Part shown: positions 11,857-22,107 of the stretch, in pieces
Numbering within the stretch: the first letter of the stretch is position 1
Layout: every line of letters begins with the position of its first letter
Source: Panopea generosa
Lineage: Eukaryota; Mollusca; Bivalvia; Adapedonta; Hiatellidae
Length of the DNA stretch: 64,000 nucleotides
NCBI GenBank assembly: GCA_029582155.1
Contig: CM055908.1
Coordinates: forward strand, 20,747,406-20,811,405
Direction of reading: 5' to 3'
Translations under genes and position numbers: made by a program
The notes under the pieces: model-generated
Databases searched by the model: none
What the model was told of the DNA's origin: nothing
The model's input: the letters and a program-made list of their open reading frames with translations, nothing else

Positions 11857-14800
11857 GTGCTCCTGTTGTGGGATCGGACAAGAGCACCTCAAAGCATCCC
11901 AAACTTGTAGGTGATACAAATGAATCAAAAATTTCGTTAAATGGGATAGAAGTGACAGCTTTACTTGATAGCTGCAGTTGTGTAAGCGTAATATCAAAAT
12001 CATTGTATGAAGAAAAATTTTTGGACATAGAATTGGAACCACTGAAAGACTTCATTGACATTGAATGTGCAGATGGACAAAAACTTCCATATGAAGGTTA
12101 CATTGAACTAGAAATTAACATTGCAGATAACCTTCCAGATTCCAACAAACACTCCTGCTTATTTCTAATCAGTCCAAACACTAGTTACTCTGCAAGAACA
12201 CCTGTTATACTTGGAACCAACATATTAAATCAGCTTCTCTCTGACTACAAAGACAAACTTGGACTTCAATTCCTTCAAAAAGCCCAAAGACAGGGTATGA
12301 AAACACCATGGTATTTGGCATTTAGATGTTTGGTGACTAGAGAAAGAGAATTAAAGAAAAATAAACAGAAGATTGCCATCGTAAGAAGTGCTGTTCCTGA
12401 TAGAATAATACTAAGACCAAATGAATCAATTAATGTTAAAGCATATGCAGACAAAGAGGTGGAGTACCATGACACATCAGCTATCATACATGAGTCCGAC
12501 GAATCTAGTCTACCTTCATACATTGACATTACACCAGCTGTTGTGAATTACAAATATAAACAGAACTCTGAAATCACAGTAAACCTTTCAAATGTAACCA
12601 CAAACACAGTTATAATTCCTCCAAAGGCGATACTTTGTGAACTACAGCCAGTCACAATAGATCACAATAGCATGAGAAAAGTACAGGAAGAAACCAACAA
12701 AGAAGATGTTCTAAATAAGATACATATTGATTCCAGCGATGCCCTTAACCATCGACAAAAACATGAAATTAAAGAACTCCTTGAAAAACACAGAGGTATA
12801 TTCTCAATTGATGATGCTGATATTGGACAATGCGACAAAATAAAACACAGAATTGACCTTCTTCCTGGCTATGAAACACCATTTAAGCAAAGGCATAAAA
12901 GAATTCCACCAGCTATGATAGAGGAAGTCCGACAGCATTTAGATCAACTTCTAACAGCAGGCATTATCAGGAAATCTAAATCACCTTGGGCTAGTAATGT
13001 AGTATTAGTACGGAAAAAGAACGGCAAATTGCGAATGTGCGTTGACTACCGTATGCTAAACGACCGTAGCGTAAAAGACGCATATGCCCTCCCTTGCATC
13101 GAAGAGATGTTTGACATTCTTAAAGGAAGCAAGTTTTTTACCACCATAGACATGAAAGCAGGTTATCACCAGGTCGAAATTGAAGAGATTCATAAAGAAA
13201 GGACTGCATTTACTGTAGGACCTCTAGGATTTTTTGAATATTTGAAAATGCCTTTTGGTCTCAGCAACTCCCCAGCAACTTATCAGAGGGTAATGGAGGA
13301 ATGCCTCGGGGATTACAATATGACCATCTGTGTGATATACCTTGATGACCTCATCGTGTTTGCCGAAACATTTGAAGAACATCTTAAAAGATTAGACCTC
13401 ATTTTGACCAGACTTCACGAGTGTAAACTAAAACTGTCGCCAGAGAAGTGTTATTTCATTCAAAGAAAAGTTAACTTCTTAGGACATGTTGTCTCTGAAG
13501 ACGGAGTGGAAACAGACCCAGAAAAAATAGAAAAGGTCAGAAACTGGCCTACCCCATCGAATTCGGACCAACTGAGATCTTTTTTAGCGTTCGCCGGGTA
13601 TTATCGGAGATTCATAAAGGACTTTAGCAAAATAACCAGACCATTAGCTGATCTGCTACCACCAACTTCAACCAAGAAAGGTTCAAAGAAAAACACTAAA
13701 GAATGGATCTGGACAGAGAACGAACAACATGTGTTTGAAAACTTGAAGAAAACCTTATCATCACCTCCAGTCCTAGCATACCCAGACTTTTCAAAGCCTT
13801 TCGAACTGCATACAGATGCTTCGACCAAGGGTTTAGGAGCAGTTTTATACCAAGATAAACGTGTTGTAGCTTATGCAAGCAGATCGTTAACCAAATCAGA
13901 GAAAAATTACAGTGCATACAAACTTGAATTCCTAGCATTGAAATGGGCCATCACAGAAAAATTTTCCGATTACCTACAGATTAACCACTTCACAGTCCTC
14001 ACTGATAACAACCCTTTAACCTACATACTTACCTCTGCAAAGTTGGATGCGACAGGTCAACGATGGGCATCAGCATTAGGTCAATACAACTTTGACATAT
14101 TTTATCGTGCAGGAATCAATAATAAAGATGCTGACGGTCTCAGTAGGTATCCTTTTGACAATGAAACAGATCAAAGGAAACCAGAAGACACAGAAATCCC
14201 AAAGATAGAGAACGATACGGTCAAAGCTATATGTAGCACCATTACCATTCCAGCCTTTATAGAAACTGTACCATGTGGTAACATAGACATCGTCGAAGCC
14301 ACAGAAGATCCTAGTCAAGTCATTTCCCAAGTAGAATTCAGAGAAATCAGAAAAAGTCAAAGAGAAGATATAGTTATAGATAGGTGGAGGCGTGCTGTTA
14401 TAGACAATAAGATTCCAACGAAGAATCTCACGAAAGAAGACATAGTAATGAGAAGACATTTTAAGAATTTTACCATGAAAAGGGGCATTTTACATCGGAA
14501 AATAGACGATGGCGAAAACACAAAAGAGCAACTAGTCATACCAGAAAAATATAGAAGAGACGTGTTGAAAGGACTACACACAGATATTGGACATCCTGGT
14601 CGAGAGAGAACGTTACGACTTCTAAGAGAACGATACTTTTGGCCAGGAATGTACACAGACGTCGAATCATACATAGAGAAGTGTGGAAGGTGCATGAGAA
14701 GAAAGAACAACACTAATAATAGAGCACCTCTAGTGAATGTAACAACAACATACCCTCTAGAGTTGGTGTGCATGGACTTTCTAACACTAGAACAATCAAA

Positions 14801-16373
14801 AGGAGGCTTTTCGAATATTCTTGTCATAACAGACCACTTTACAAAATATGCTTTAGCAATTCCAACCAGAAACCAAACGGCAAAAACAACTGCAGAAACT
14901 CTTTACAACAATTTCATTATACACTATGGGATACCAACTAGATTACATTCAGACCAAGGGGCCAACTTCGAGTCAGAAATCATAAAAGAACTTTGCCAAC
15001 TTTTGAACACTAAGAAAAGCCATACAACCATATACCATCCTATGGGAAATTCAACACCAGAGCGCTTTAACAGAAGTCTCTTGGATATGTTAGGCACACT
15101 TGAAACGACACAGAAACAAGACTGGAAGAGATATGTACCTTCACTAGTGTATGCGTACAATTGCACTCCACATGAGTCAACAATTGTAGCACCATTCGAA
15201 CTGATGTTCGGACGGAAAGCAAAACTCCCAATAGATACTATGTTTGAACAGGCAACTGAAGATGTTAATACAAAAAAGACCACGAAAGAATACTTAGACG
15301 ACTTAAAAGACCGCATGAAGAAAACAAGAAACATAGTTAAAGAACACAATGACAAAGCTCGTGCTAAACAGAAGAAATATTATGACATCAAAGCTAAAGC
15401 GGCAAAAGTAGAAGTTGGTGATCAGGTTCTGATAAAAATTATGAAATTTGAAGGCAAGCACAAGATATCTGACAAGTTCGAAAAGGAAATATATGAAGTC
15501 ATTGATCAGCCAAGAATCGACATTCCCGTCTTCAAGTTAAGATCACTGAACTCAAAGAAAGTGAAAACATTACACCGAAACCATCTTCACCCTGTTAAAC
15601 ACAGAGTAGAAGAAGATGAAGAGAAAGATGATAAATTAAAAGAACCAGATATGACAGAACATGATAAGGAGGATGCATCCATCGATAGACATGAAATGAA
15701 AGAGAAAGGAACCGACGTCGGAGAAGAAACAGAAGACTCAGATGAAGAAGATATGTTTGTAGATATTACAAATAAAAGTGGGGACGCCCATATTCCTTCT
15801 GGATCAAAATCTTCAGAGAGAAAAGAGATTGCTAATGAATCGGATAGAAAAGATGATGTAGAAATTGGTATTCTAGAAGAAGTACCACGGACAGAAGAAG
15901 AAAGTAGAATAGAAGATAAAGAAGACAGTGGCGTTCTAGAAGAACCACCACAAGTAGAAGATCATACACGCAGTACTGCAGAAGAGACAATAGAGAGAGA
16001 TGAAACAGATGTGGAACGATCAGAGATAGAAGATGACAGGAATGAAGATATCGTAGAAGAACAAACTGAACCAACAGATGCAAATCTTGATGATAAGACG
16101 GTAGATGAAGTAGAGAAGCCTGAAGATATAGCCAGAGACATAGAAAAGACTAAAGACAAGCCAGAACCAAAGCCACCTCCTACACCAGCACCAAGACGCT
16201 CAGGTAGGGACAAGAAACGACCAGCAAAGCTTGATGATTATCAGATGTATGCCATGACACCAAGACCCTATGATTCCAAGATTCAAGCCATGAATGTCCT
16301 CATGGAATCAGGTATATTGAATCAGGTGGATACAGAAGTGGCACATCGACTATTACAAGCTATTATGAAATGA
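11799..16373 (+). CDS. pol: Pol polyprotein (protease, RT, RNase H, integrase)
   Basis: 1524 codons, open from just after a TGA at 11796 and with no ATG at its beginning, as expected for a frame reached by -1 shifting from gag. Protease: the active-site region reads LLDSCS (D57), where families usually have D-S/T-G, and a later ILG motif is present. RT: catalytic YLDD at about 514-517, preceded by DYRMLN and IDMKAGYHQV. RNase H begins at HTDAS with D673. Integrase: HHCC finger from about 920, DDE residues D993, D1052 and E1088 (35-residue D-E spacing), then a GPY/F-like module to about 1265. A strongly acidic tail of about 180 residues and a basic C-terminal segment end the protein. The frame is intact. 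Confidence 0.95.
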   Translation: MLQLPSERSHSKELPKKRVSAPVVGSDKSTSKHPKLVGDTNESKISLNGIEVTALLDSCSCVSVISKSLYEEKFLDIELEPLKDFIDIECADGQKLPYEGYIELEINIADNLPDSNKHSCLFLISPNTSYSARTPVILGTNILNQLLSDYKDKLGLQFLQKAQRQGMKTPWYLAFRCLVTRERELKKNKQKIAIVRSAVPDRIILRPNESINVKAYADKEVEYHDTSAIIHESDESSLPSYIDITPAVVNYKYKQNSEITVNLSNVTTNTVIIPPKAILCELQPVTIDHNSMRKVQEETNKEDVLNKIHIDSSDALNHRQKHEIKELLEKHRGIFSIDDADIGQCDKIKHRIDLLPGYETPFKQRHKRIPPAMIEEVRQHLDQLLTAGIIRKSKSPWASNVVLVRKKNGKLRMCVDYRMLNDRSVKDAYALPCIEEMFDILKGSKFFTTIDMKAGYHQVEIEEIHKERTAFTVGPLGFFEYLKMPFGLSNSPATYQRVMEECLGDYNMTICVIYLDDLIVFAETFEEHLKRLDLILTRLHECKLKLSPEKCYFIQRKVNFLGHVVSEDGVETDPEKIEKVRNWPTPSNSDQLRSFLAFAGYYRRFIKDFSKITRPLADLLPPTSTKKGSKKNTKEWIWTENEQHVFENLKKTLSSPPVLAYPDFSKPFELHTDASTKGLGAVLYQDKRVVAYASRSLTKSEKNYSAYKLEFLALKWAITEKFSDYLQINHFTVLTDNNPLTYILTSAKLDATGQRWASALGQYNFDIFYRAGINNKDADGLSRYPFDNETDQRKPEDTEIPKIENDTVKAICSTITIPAFIETVPCGNIDIVEATEDPSQVISQVEFREIRKSQREDIVIDRWRRAVIDNKIPTKNLTKEDIVMRRHFKNFTMKRGILHRKIDDGENTKEQLVIPEKYRRDVLKGLHTDIGHPGRERTLRLLRERYFWPGMYTDVESYIEKCGRCMRRKNNTNNRAPLVNVTTTYPLELVCMDFLTLEQSKGGFSNILVITDHFTKYALAIPTRNQTAKTTAETLYNNFIIHYGIPTRLHSDQGANFESEIIKELCQLLNTKKSHTTIYHPMGNSTPERFNRSLLDMLGTLETTQKQDWKRYVPSLVYAYNCTPHESTIVAPFELMFGRKAKLPIDTMFEQATEDVNTKKTTKEYLDDLKDRMKKTRNIVKEHNDKARAKQKKYYDIKAKAAKVEVGDQVLIKIMKFEGKHKISDKFEKEIYEVIDQPRIDIPVFKLRSLNSKKVKTLHRNHLHPVKHRVEEDEEKDDKLKEPDMTEHDKEDASIDRHEMKEKGTDVGEETEDSDEEDMFVDITNKSGDAHIPSGSKSSERKEIANESDRKDDVEIGILEEVPRTEEESRIEDKEDSGVLEEPPQVEDHTRSTAEETIERDETDVERSEIEDDRNEDIVEEQTEPTDANLDDKTVDEVEKPEDIARDIEKTKDKPEPKPPPTPAPRRSGRDKKRPAKLDDYQMYAMTPRPYDSKIQAMNVLMESGILNQVDTEVAHRLLQAIMK
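11844..11850 (+). promoter_or_regulatory. -1 ribosomal frameshift site A AAA AAC
   Basis: In the gag frame this heptamer reads cc-A AAA AAC, two codons before the gag TAA. Slipping back one base leads into the pol frame. It has the X XXY YYZ form of known retroviral slip sites. It lies within the 55-nt gag/pol overlap, and a hairpin begins six bases later. Confidence 0.88.
11857..11887 (+). promoter_or_regulatory. Hairpin downstream of the slip site
   Basis: GTGCTC at 11857-11862 pairs perfectly with GAGCAC at 11882-11887. After one c/a mismatch, TGT/ACA can extend the stem. The six-base spacer from the slip site is in the range used by stimulatory structures. A pseudoknot was not tested. 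Confidence 0.6.
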
Positions 16374-16801
16374 TTTTACTGTTGTTAAATGACAAACATT
16401 GAATTTTGAAATGTAATGTTTTAATAAAAATGTGTTTTATGAATTTTAATTGAATACCATGATGTTGTTATTGTCTTTATATCTAAATGCGAGGTCGCAT
16501 TTCAAACAGGGGGAGTGGAGGTTAAAAAGTTGAAAGCATGTTTTACAATTACAGATTGTTTAACAGATAGATTTTGTAAATATTGTGTACTTGTATGGGT
16601 AGAGTATTTCTCATATATGTTATGAGTTAGCAATTGACGTAGTGAAAAGATTATGAGTACAGATGTAGTTTTTTTTCATACATACTATGAGATAATAAGT
16701 AGATTACTGTAGTGATGTAAGTATGTATAGACTTAGGTATGGACAGACCTAAGAATGACACGACAAATGACGAGACGTCATTTCTTCAGGCCAGGGAAGT
16801 G
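16374..16801 (+). other. Gypsy 3' untranslated region with polypurine tracts
   Basis: Non-coding. An AATAAA lies near 16420. There are two purine-rich tracts: 'cagggggagtggagg' near 16506-16521, which looks the more typical, and 'ccagggaagtg' at 16791-16801, directly before the 3' LTR and therefore the one positioned to prime plus-strand synthesis. Confidence 0.6.
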
Positions 16802-17275
16802 TGTAACAGGGTCCGTTTTTATTGGTCTAAGGGAGACAACTCTGTCGACCTTATCCTGTTTATGTCTAATCTTCCAAGAGTTACCTGTTTGTCATGGTTT
16901 GTGATTTTTAGTTGACATGTGACCTCTTCTTTGAAAAAATTGTGCAGTCAGCCATTTTTAGTCTTTGTGTGAAGATGTAGTTTTACTTGTGGTCAAGAAA
17001 TTGTATTTCAACGTATCAAAAGTAACAGTCACTGGGTTGTGTGATGAGATGTGAGACAGTGGTATTCTAGCAGGTCATTCATCCCATAGATGAGTGTGAT
17101 GCGTTACAGTCTACTATACTATACTACGTTATGTTTATTAAAGTACTGTATTAAACTGATTGAATTCAAACTATAGAGTCAGTTTTATTATCGAAATGGA
17201 CAATCCGAACTCATAGACCCTTCGGGACTCGGACTATCATAATATATAATAGCGCCGAAAACAAACCCCGTAACA
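16802..17275 (+). repeat. 3' LTR of the Gypsy element
   Basis: 474 bp, same ends as the 5' LTR with 5 substitutions (about 1.1%) and no indels. GATA follows at 17276-17279. Confidence 0.97.
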
Positions 17276-17429
17276 GATACTGTTGACTTAGTTGTCTAAT
17301 CATCCCATACAAACACTTGACAGCAATACAAATTATACAACTTGATGTGCAATACACAAATAACACAATTAAAATTGGTGTAAAATAAAATTACTACTAG
17401 ACTTAGACTACAATTAAAAATGCTGCTTT

Positions 17430-17545
17430 TGGACAAGTGACATCATTGCATTGATTACTAAAAATAGTGTGTGACATCTTTGCAATGGTTACTGAAATAG
17501 TGTGTGACATCATTGCAATGGTTACTGAAATAGTGTGTGTTAACA
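17430..17545 (+). repeat. 34-bp tandem repeat, about 3 copies
   Basis: Repeats of 'gtgtgtgacatcattgcaat' followed by 'ggttactgaaata'. The copy-2 array (52655-52765) has similar units in a slightly different order of variants. Confidence 0.8.
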
Positions 17546-17812
17546 CACGTTATTAAAGCCTAAAACATTGAAATTTTTATTTAACATATTATTGTACATG
17601 TATTTATCACTTGTTTGCGATGAATGTGCACTACAAACATTCATACCAAGCCAATTCATCATCATTAGGGATATGGGAAATCGGCAAAGTGTTGGAATGT
17701 CTGCACTATTTTGCTCATTTTTAAAGATTTTACTGGTACAAGATAATTATAATTGTGTGAAATCAATAGTTGCAAGTTGAATGGACTGTTATTTATTACA
17801 AAATGTAAGTTC

Positions 17813-18476
17813 TACCATATATTCCCTAATTAACGCCCCTGGGGGCATTACATTTAACAAGGTGGGGGCGTTTATAAAAGATAAAAAAGCAAATTTAACA
17901 ATAGTTAAAAATACAATTAAACAAATAAAGCCCTGGAAAAAAAACTTAAATCCGGTTTAAATCCCCGAAAAAGTGGTTCAGAGTTATTTGATAGTGAATA
18001 AAATAATCGACATAGGATGAAAAAAAGCTGAAAATCTATATGAAATTACTTGTCTGCGTACTGGAATATCCGAATTTATGGTCAGTGTACTCTTCACTTT
18101 AAATCACCTAGACGCTTGCTCTTATCAACGTGGAACAATGAGCATTCAGCGTACACAGACTAACCCCATTTTCCAACGTTTTGTAATGTTTTAATCGACA
18201 GAAAGTATTTTCACTAGTTTTAAACAGCAAATATGGGGAAGTGTTTATTCAACCAAAAGTGGTTTAGTCGTCACTGAAGATATAAACAATGGGTTAAAGA
18301 GTTCAAAGGTAATAAACACTCCGCTAATTGTTGTCTGTGTAACAAAATAATCGATCAGGGAAAGATGGGCGAATACGCACTCAACACGCATATACGTTTT
18401 ATTTTTTAATTTTCCAGAAAAATAGGTGGGGGGTGCGTTTATTAGAGTGGGGGCGTTTATAAGGGAATATACGGTA
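17813..18476. mobile_element. TIR MITE, about 660 bp, TA-flanked
   Basis: The left end 'ccatatattccctaattaac' and the inverted right end 'ccgtatattcccttataaac' form imperfect terminal repeats, with GC-rich 'gggggcgtttata' arms inside. TA flanks both sides. No transposase frame. The other copy is at 53113-53776. Confidence 0.75.
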
Positions 18477-18494
18477 TATTATTATATTAATATA

Positions 18495-19156
18495 CAGTGG
18501 GACCTTGCTAATCCGTACTACTCTAATCCGAAAATCTCTCGAAACCAAACATTTTTGTCGGTCCCGAAATTTCTTATTCTATCTTTATTGTAAAAATATC
18601 TCGGCAATCCGAAACCTTTCTATTCCGAAAACCGTATTCGTTTGAAAGATTTCTTTCACTAAATTACTATATATTTCACCTTTTGGATCCGAACCTTTGT
18701 CTCGGCAGATCTTAGTCTCGTCTGATTATTGATATTGACAATACACGACCGCTATGTTTAATCCCTGACACTTAAAAAGGTGTTGACAAACAGGAATATG
18801 TTCGCCGCTTGTTTACCCGGTGCGTGCATTTGATAAGTGTGAAAGTCGCAAAGAGTGTTTGATAACTAATTAGGCATCAATTACCGGCTACGGTAAAACA
18901 TCGTAATTATTGTGCTTGTTAGTTAATTATCTTTAATATCTTTAATATCGATTGTGTCTTCTTTTTCATTAAAGCCGATTTTTTCAAAAGCAGTAATAAA
19001 GCAGAAACATAAATGTGTTGAAAGTGTGAAATATATATGTAAGTTTTGAGACATATTGATAAGTGTCTAAAAATAGAAACCATTCTAATCGGAAAACCCT
19101 TCTAATCCAAACTTTTCTTCTAGTATGAGCAAGTTCGGATTAAAGAGGTTCCACTG
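18495..19156. mobile_element. Tigger/pogo-like MITE, TA-flanked
   Basis: It begins CAGTGGGACCTTGCTAATCC, and its end, read inverted, is CAGTGGAACCTCTTTAATCC. TA lies on both sides (18493-18494, 19157-19158). Subterminal 'taatccgaa' words recur. The end sequence resembles pogo/Tigger termini. Non-coding, 662 bp. The other copy is at 53795-54465. Confidence 0.8.
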
Positions 19157-20198
19157 TATAACAGGATTTTTAGATTATAAGCAATGCAAATCCAACCATG
19201 CCCAGCCAGTCATCTGAAGAAACATATTTTTTTAACAGTTTTATGTTTATTTGAAAACTTGTTTTTGCACATAAGTTAATAACAATAGGGTAATGTATAA
19301 TATGTGATTTTTATTAGAAATTATAAAAAAACCCGGATTTTTCACATCAATTCATAATTTCTTAATGCTGATTTCAATGCAAAATTATTGTATCCACGAC
19401 GGTCACAAAACTGAATTTCGGCCAAAAAGATTTTTTTTCCTGATTTTCCTTAAAATTTGATTATTGATTCAGGATAGTTTACTGAAGGTTTTGAGCTGAT
19501 ATTTGCCCTTCTAACTGTTAAAACAAACACATTATCCGATTTTAACTTTTGGACATTTTTTAGCCATTATAAAAATCGTCAATATTCAATCCAGAAGATA
19601 AAGCCTTGACATAATCACTTTCAATGTATATACTGGCGAATGGAAAATTTGTGCACAATCCATCGCAATTAATATTAATTGAATAATTTTATTTTTGAAA
19701 AAGTTACATTATTTATTATAGTGCGAGTCGATTTTTCAATAATCTCTTGATTTACAATTCTTAAAGGCAAGAGTGATGAACCCGTTTTTCGGCAAAAACA
19801 AAATGGTTTTTCCTGATTTTTTAAAAATTTTGCCTGTCGCTTTGATTTACCTGCTGATGTTTTTGGATTTTTTCTCGCTATAAGGACCGATTTTTTAAAT
19901 CATTTTGTTTAAAAGTGAAATTTTAGGTGCAAACTGTGGACTTGAGATTCTATTTACGCGGTGTATAGCATTGTTGAATATGCTTACCGAAAAGAAATTG
20001 ATGGTATTAAAGGAATGTTTGTCATATCTGTTATTGGAGGAAAATGACAAATTGACCGATCTTTCAGTTGAAACTACTATTTTCACAATTTTTAGAAGAC
20101 ACCGTGTTTTTCACCAATTTTCTGTCAAAATGTTAAATTTGTCATGTGATTTTGACAAATATCACTCCACGAGTCCCTGGCATTCCTACTGAAACAAA
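19157..20198. other. Non-coding AT-rich stretch
   Basis: No exon, RNA gene or element end is recognised. Short open frames here are not kept in frame in the other copy (54466-55515), which has several indels relative to this one. Confidence 0.6.
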
Positions 20199-20230
20199 GG
20201 GCTAGGTTCACGAGTAGCCAAAATCGGCCC
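20199..20230 (+). repeat. Left TIR of the DDE transposon
   Basis: 32 bp, from GGGCTAGG to TCGGCCC, an exact inverted copy of 25743-25774. Because the flanking ACAAA and TTTGT are also complementary, the inverted repeat appears to run five bases further out. Confidence 0.95.
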
Positions 20231-21771
20231 AATCTCAAAAATTGATAAGATTATATGTATGGAATCTTGAAACAATTTATTTTTTGTATTTGGTACTGTT
20301 TTTTTATATAACATAATATTATGTAAACACTGTTAATTTTAATACATGGTGTCGAAGGAGAAAACACGTTATTTTTGGCGACGTACGCAAAATGACGTCG
20401 TGAACGGCCGTGATATTGGCGTTCAGTTAATTTTCGTTTGGATTTTTTTTATTTCGTTGTTTTGATTTCGATGACATATCCGTGTTTCATAACCAATTTT
20501 AGTGAAAAATCAATATTTCGGCCCATTAAAATCGCGTGTTTATGTTACATAGCGTGTTCTAATTATTAACCTCTACCTCGCAACACGGGGTAATCAAGGT
20601 GTGTATTAGTGTGCACCTTTTGGTGAGGACGTGTAATAAAGTCGTAACCGCAAATTCACTCGTTGGATAAAAGTTTCCTCATGCTTGATAAAAGATCGCT
20701 TGAAAGGAAATATGTTTTTCTGAGGTTGAATGTACCGCCTGTTCACTTATTGAATTTGGCATGTTCATCTAAGGAACAGTCTATTTTTAGCAACTTACAC
20801 AGTGACGAAAAATGTATACAAGATAATACATGACCTCTGACATTGACACGCATTAAACAGAGACAGCTGATTTTCTAGTACGTTTTACTAAATTATATAA
20901 TTTAATACTGTACGAATTATATACACACATTGTGACTGTCCTTTAGTAATCACCTGACACTCATGTATAATCAGAGTATATTCGTAAATTATGTCCGGTG
21001 TCCGAACGCTAAACGTGATATTACTGTTGACAAACCTATACCAATACGTTATTAATACGGCATCATATCGCATTCGCGAATGTTGTACGGAGAAGCCATT
21101 TTAATCGCCCAACACATTTGTGAAGATTGACGAGTGACAAGGAAAATACCAGTGACTTAATTACATGTTTTTATGTCTCTGACAAAACGCATTCCATTAA
21201 ATGAAAAGGCTAACTGACGGATATTAAGAAACAACACAAATGTCATTTGACTTTGCTCAGACGTTTATATTATAGCATGAATCACTCTGAATGTATCTGA
21301 TATTGCATATATATACTAGTTTTAAATATTCGAAAACAACACGCTATAACAACACTTCAACACAATAAACAAACAATATGTTATGCAGTTATCACAAAAT
21401 AGTGAAACAAACTTGTAGATGAAAAGAAATGCATTGATGGGAAGCCATTCAGGTATTCCGTATAATCCATGTATATTTAACGGAGTTCTTCCACACACAA
21501 TAAAACTAGCATTTTCTGTTTAAAATATATCCATTATAAAATTATACTGCCGTGGTGACGAGTGACGGCAAGTCCCATAACTTCACTGTCATTTTAGTAA
21601 TATAATTGTAACGGCCGCATGGTATCAACTTATTAAAACTATACCGTTTTTACACACCCATTTACAAAAACGATGTCTAATATTGCATTCTTTCTCTTGC
21701 ACGCTTTACACAGCACAAATGTAGCAAAATAATTAAGTATATGCATATTCATACATATTTATGGAATGCGA

Positions 21772-21957
21772 ACAGTCAAACCTTTCTTAAGAAACCAATC
21801 AAGGGAAGCAGCAAAAGTGGCATTTAAAGACAGGTTGTTGCTTAATATAGGTAAATATAGTTACTCTGAAAGCATATGAATGAAAAACAGCAATTATGGC
21901 TGTTTAACACAAGTGGTTGCTTAATAGAGATGACCGCTTATACAGGTTTTGCTGTTT
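21772..21957. mobile_element. Small MITE nested in the DDE transposon
   Basis: The left end 'acagtcaaacctttcttaag' and the inverted right end 'acagcaaaacctgtataagc' are imperfect terminal repeats. The right side carries the 'ggttgcttaatagagatgacc' block also seen near 31540 and 31615. About 185 bp, non-coding. Confidence 0.5.
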
Positions 21958-22107
21958 TTGTCCAAAAGCCGACAACAAATATTTACAGATCAAAAGGGTG
22001 GTAATTGAGTGATTTTATTTCAGATAAATAGCACGTTATATACGTTTGTTACAAACAACTTCGATTCCAGAGTCATACTTATTTAGAGATCCTAACAACA
22101 CTGTCAG

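Larger units (their letters stand above)
6844..17275 (+). mobile_element. Ty3/Gypsy LTR retrotransposon, near-intact
   Basis: A 10,432-bp element with 474-bp LTRs, a tRNA primer site, gag, and a single pol frame in the order protease, reverse transcriptase, RNase H, integrase (the Ty3/Gypsy order). The 4-bp GATA at 6840-6843 and 17276-17279 is the target duplication. Copy 2 has one GATA at the undisturbed site (52499-52502), which fixes both ends. The two LTRs differ at 5 of 474 positions, so insertion was fairly recent. Pol is uninterrupted; gag has one frame break near 10869. The leader between primer site and gag is unusually long, at 3.4 kb. No envelope-like frame is seen. Confidence 0.97.

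Noticed and set aside
13600..15360. Minus-strand frames of 75-156 codons across pol
   Set aside because: Shadows of the pol frame, with no independent coding features.
16506..16521. Purine tract as the 5' edge of the 3' LTR
   Set aside because: The empty site and the 5' LTR put the LTR start at 16802; the tract may be an additional or ancestral polypurine tract.
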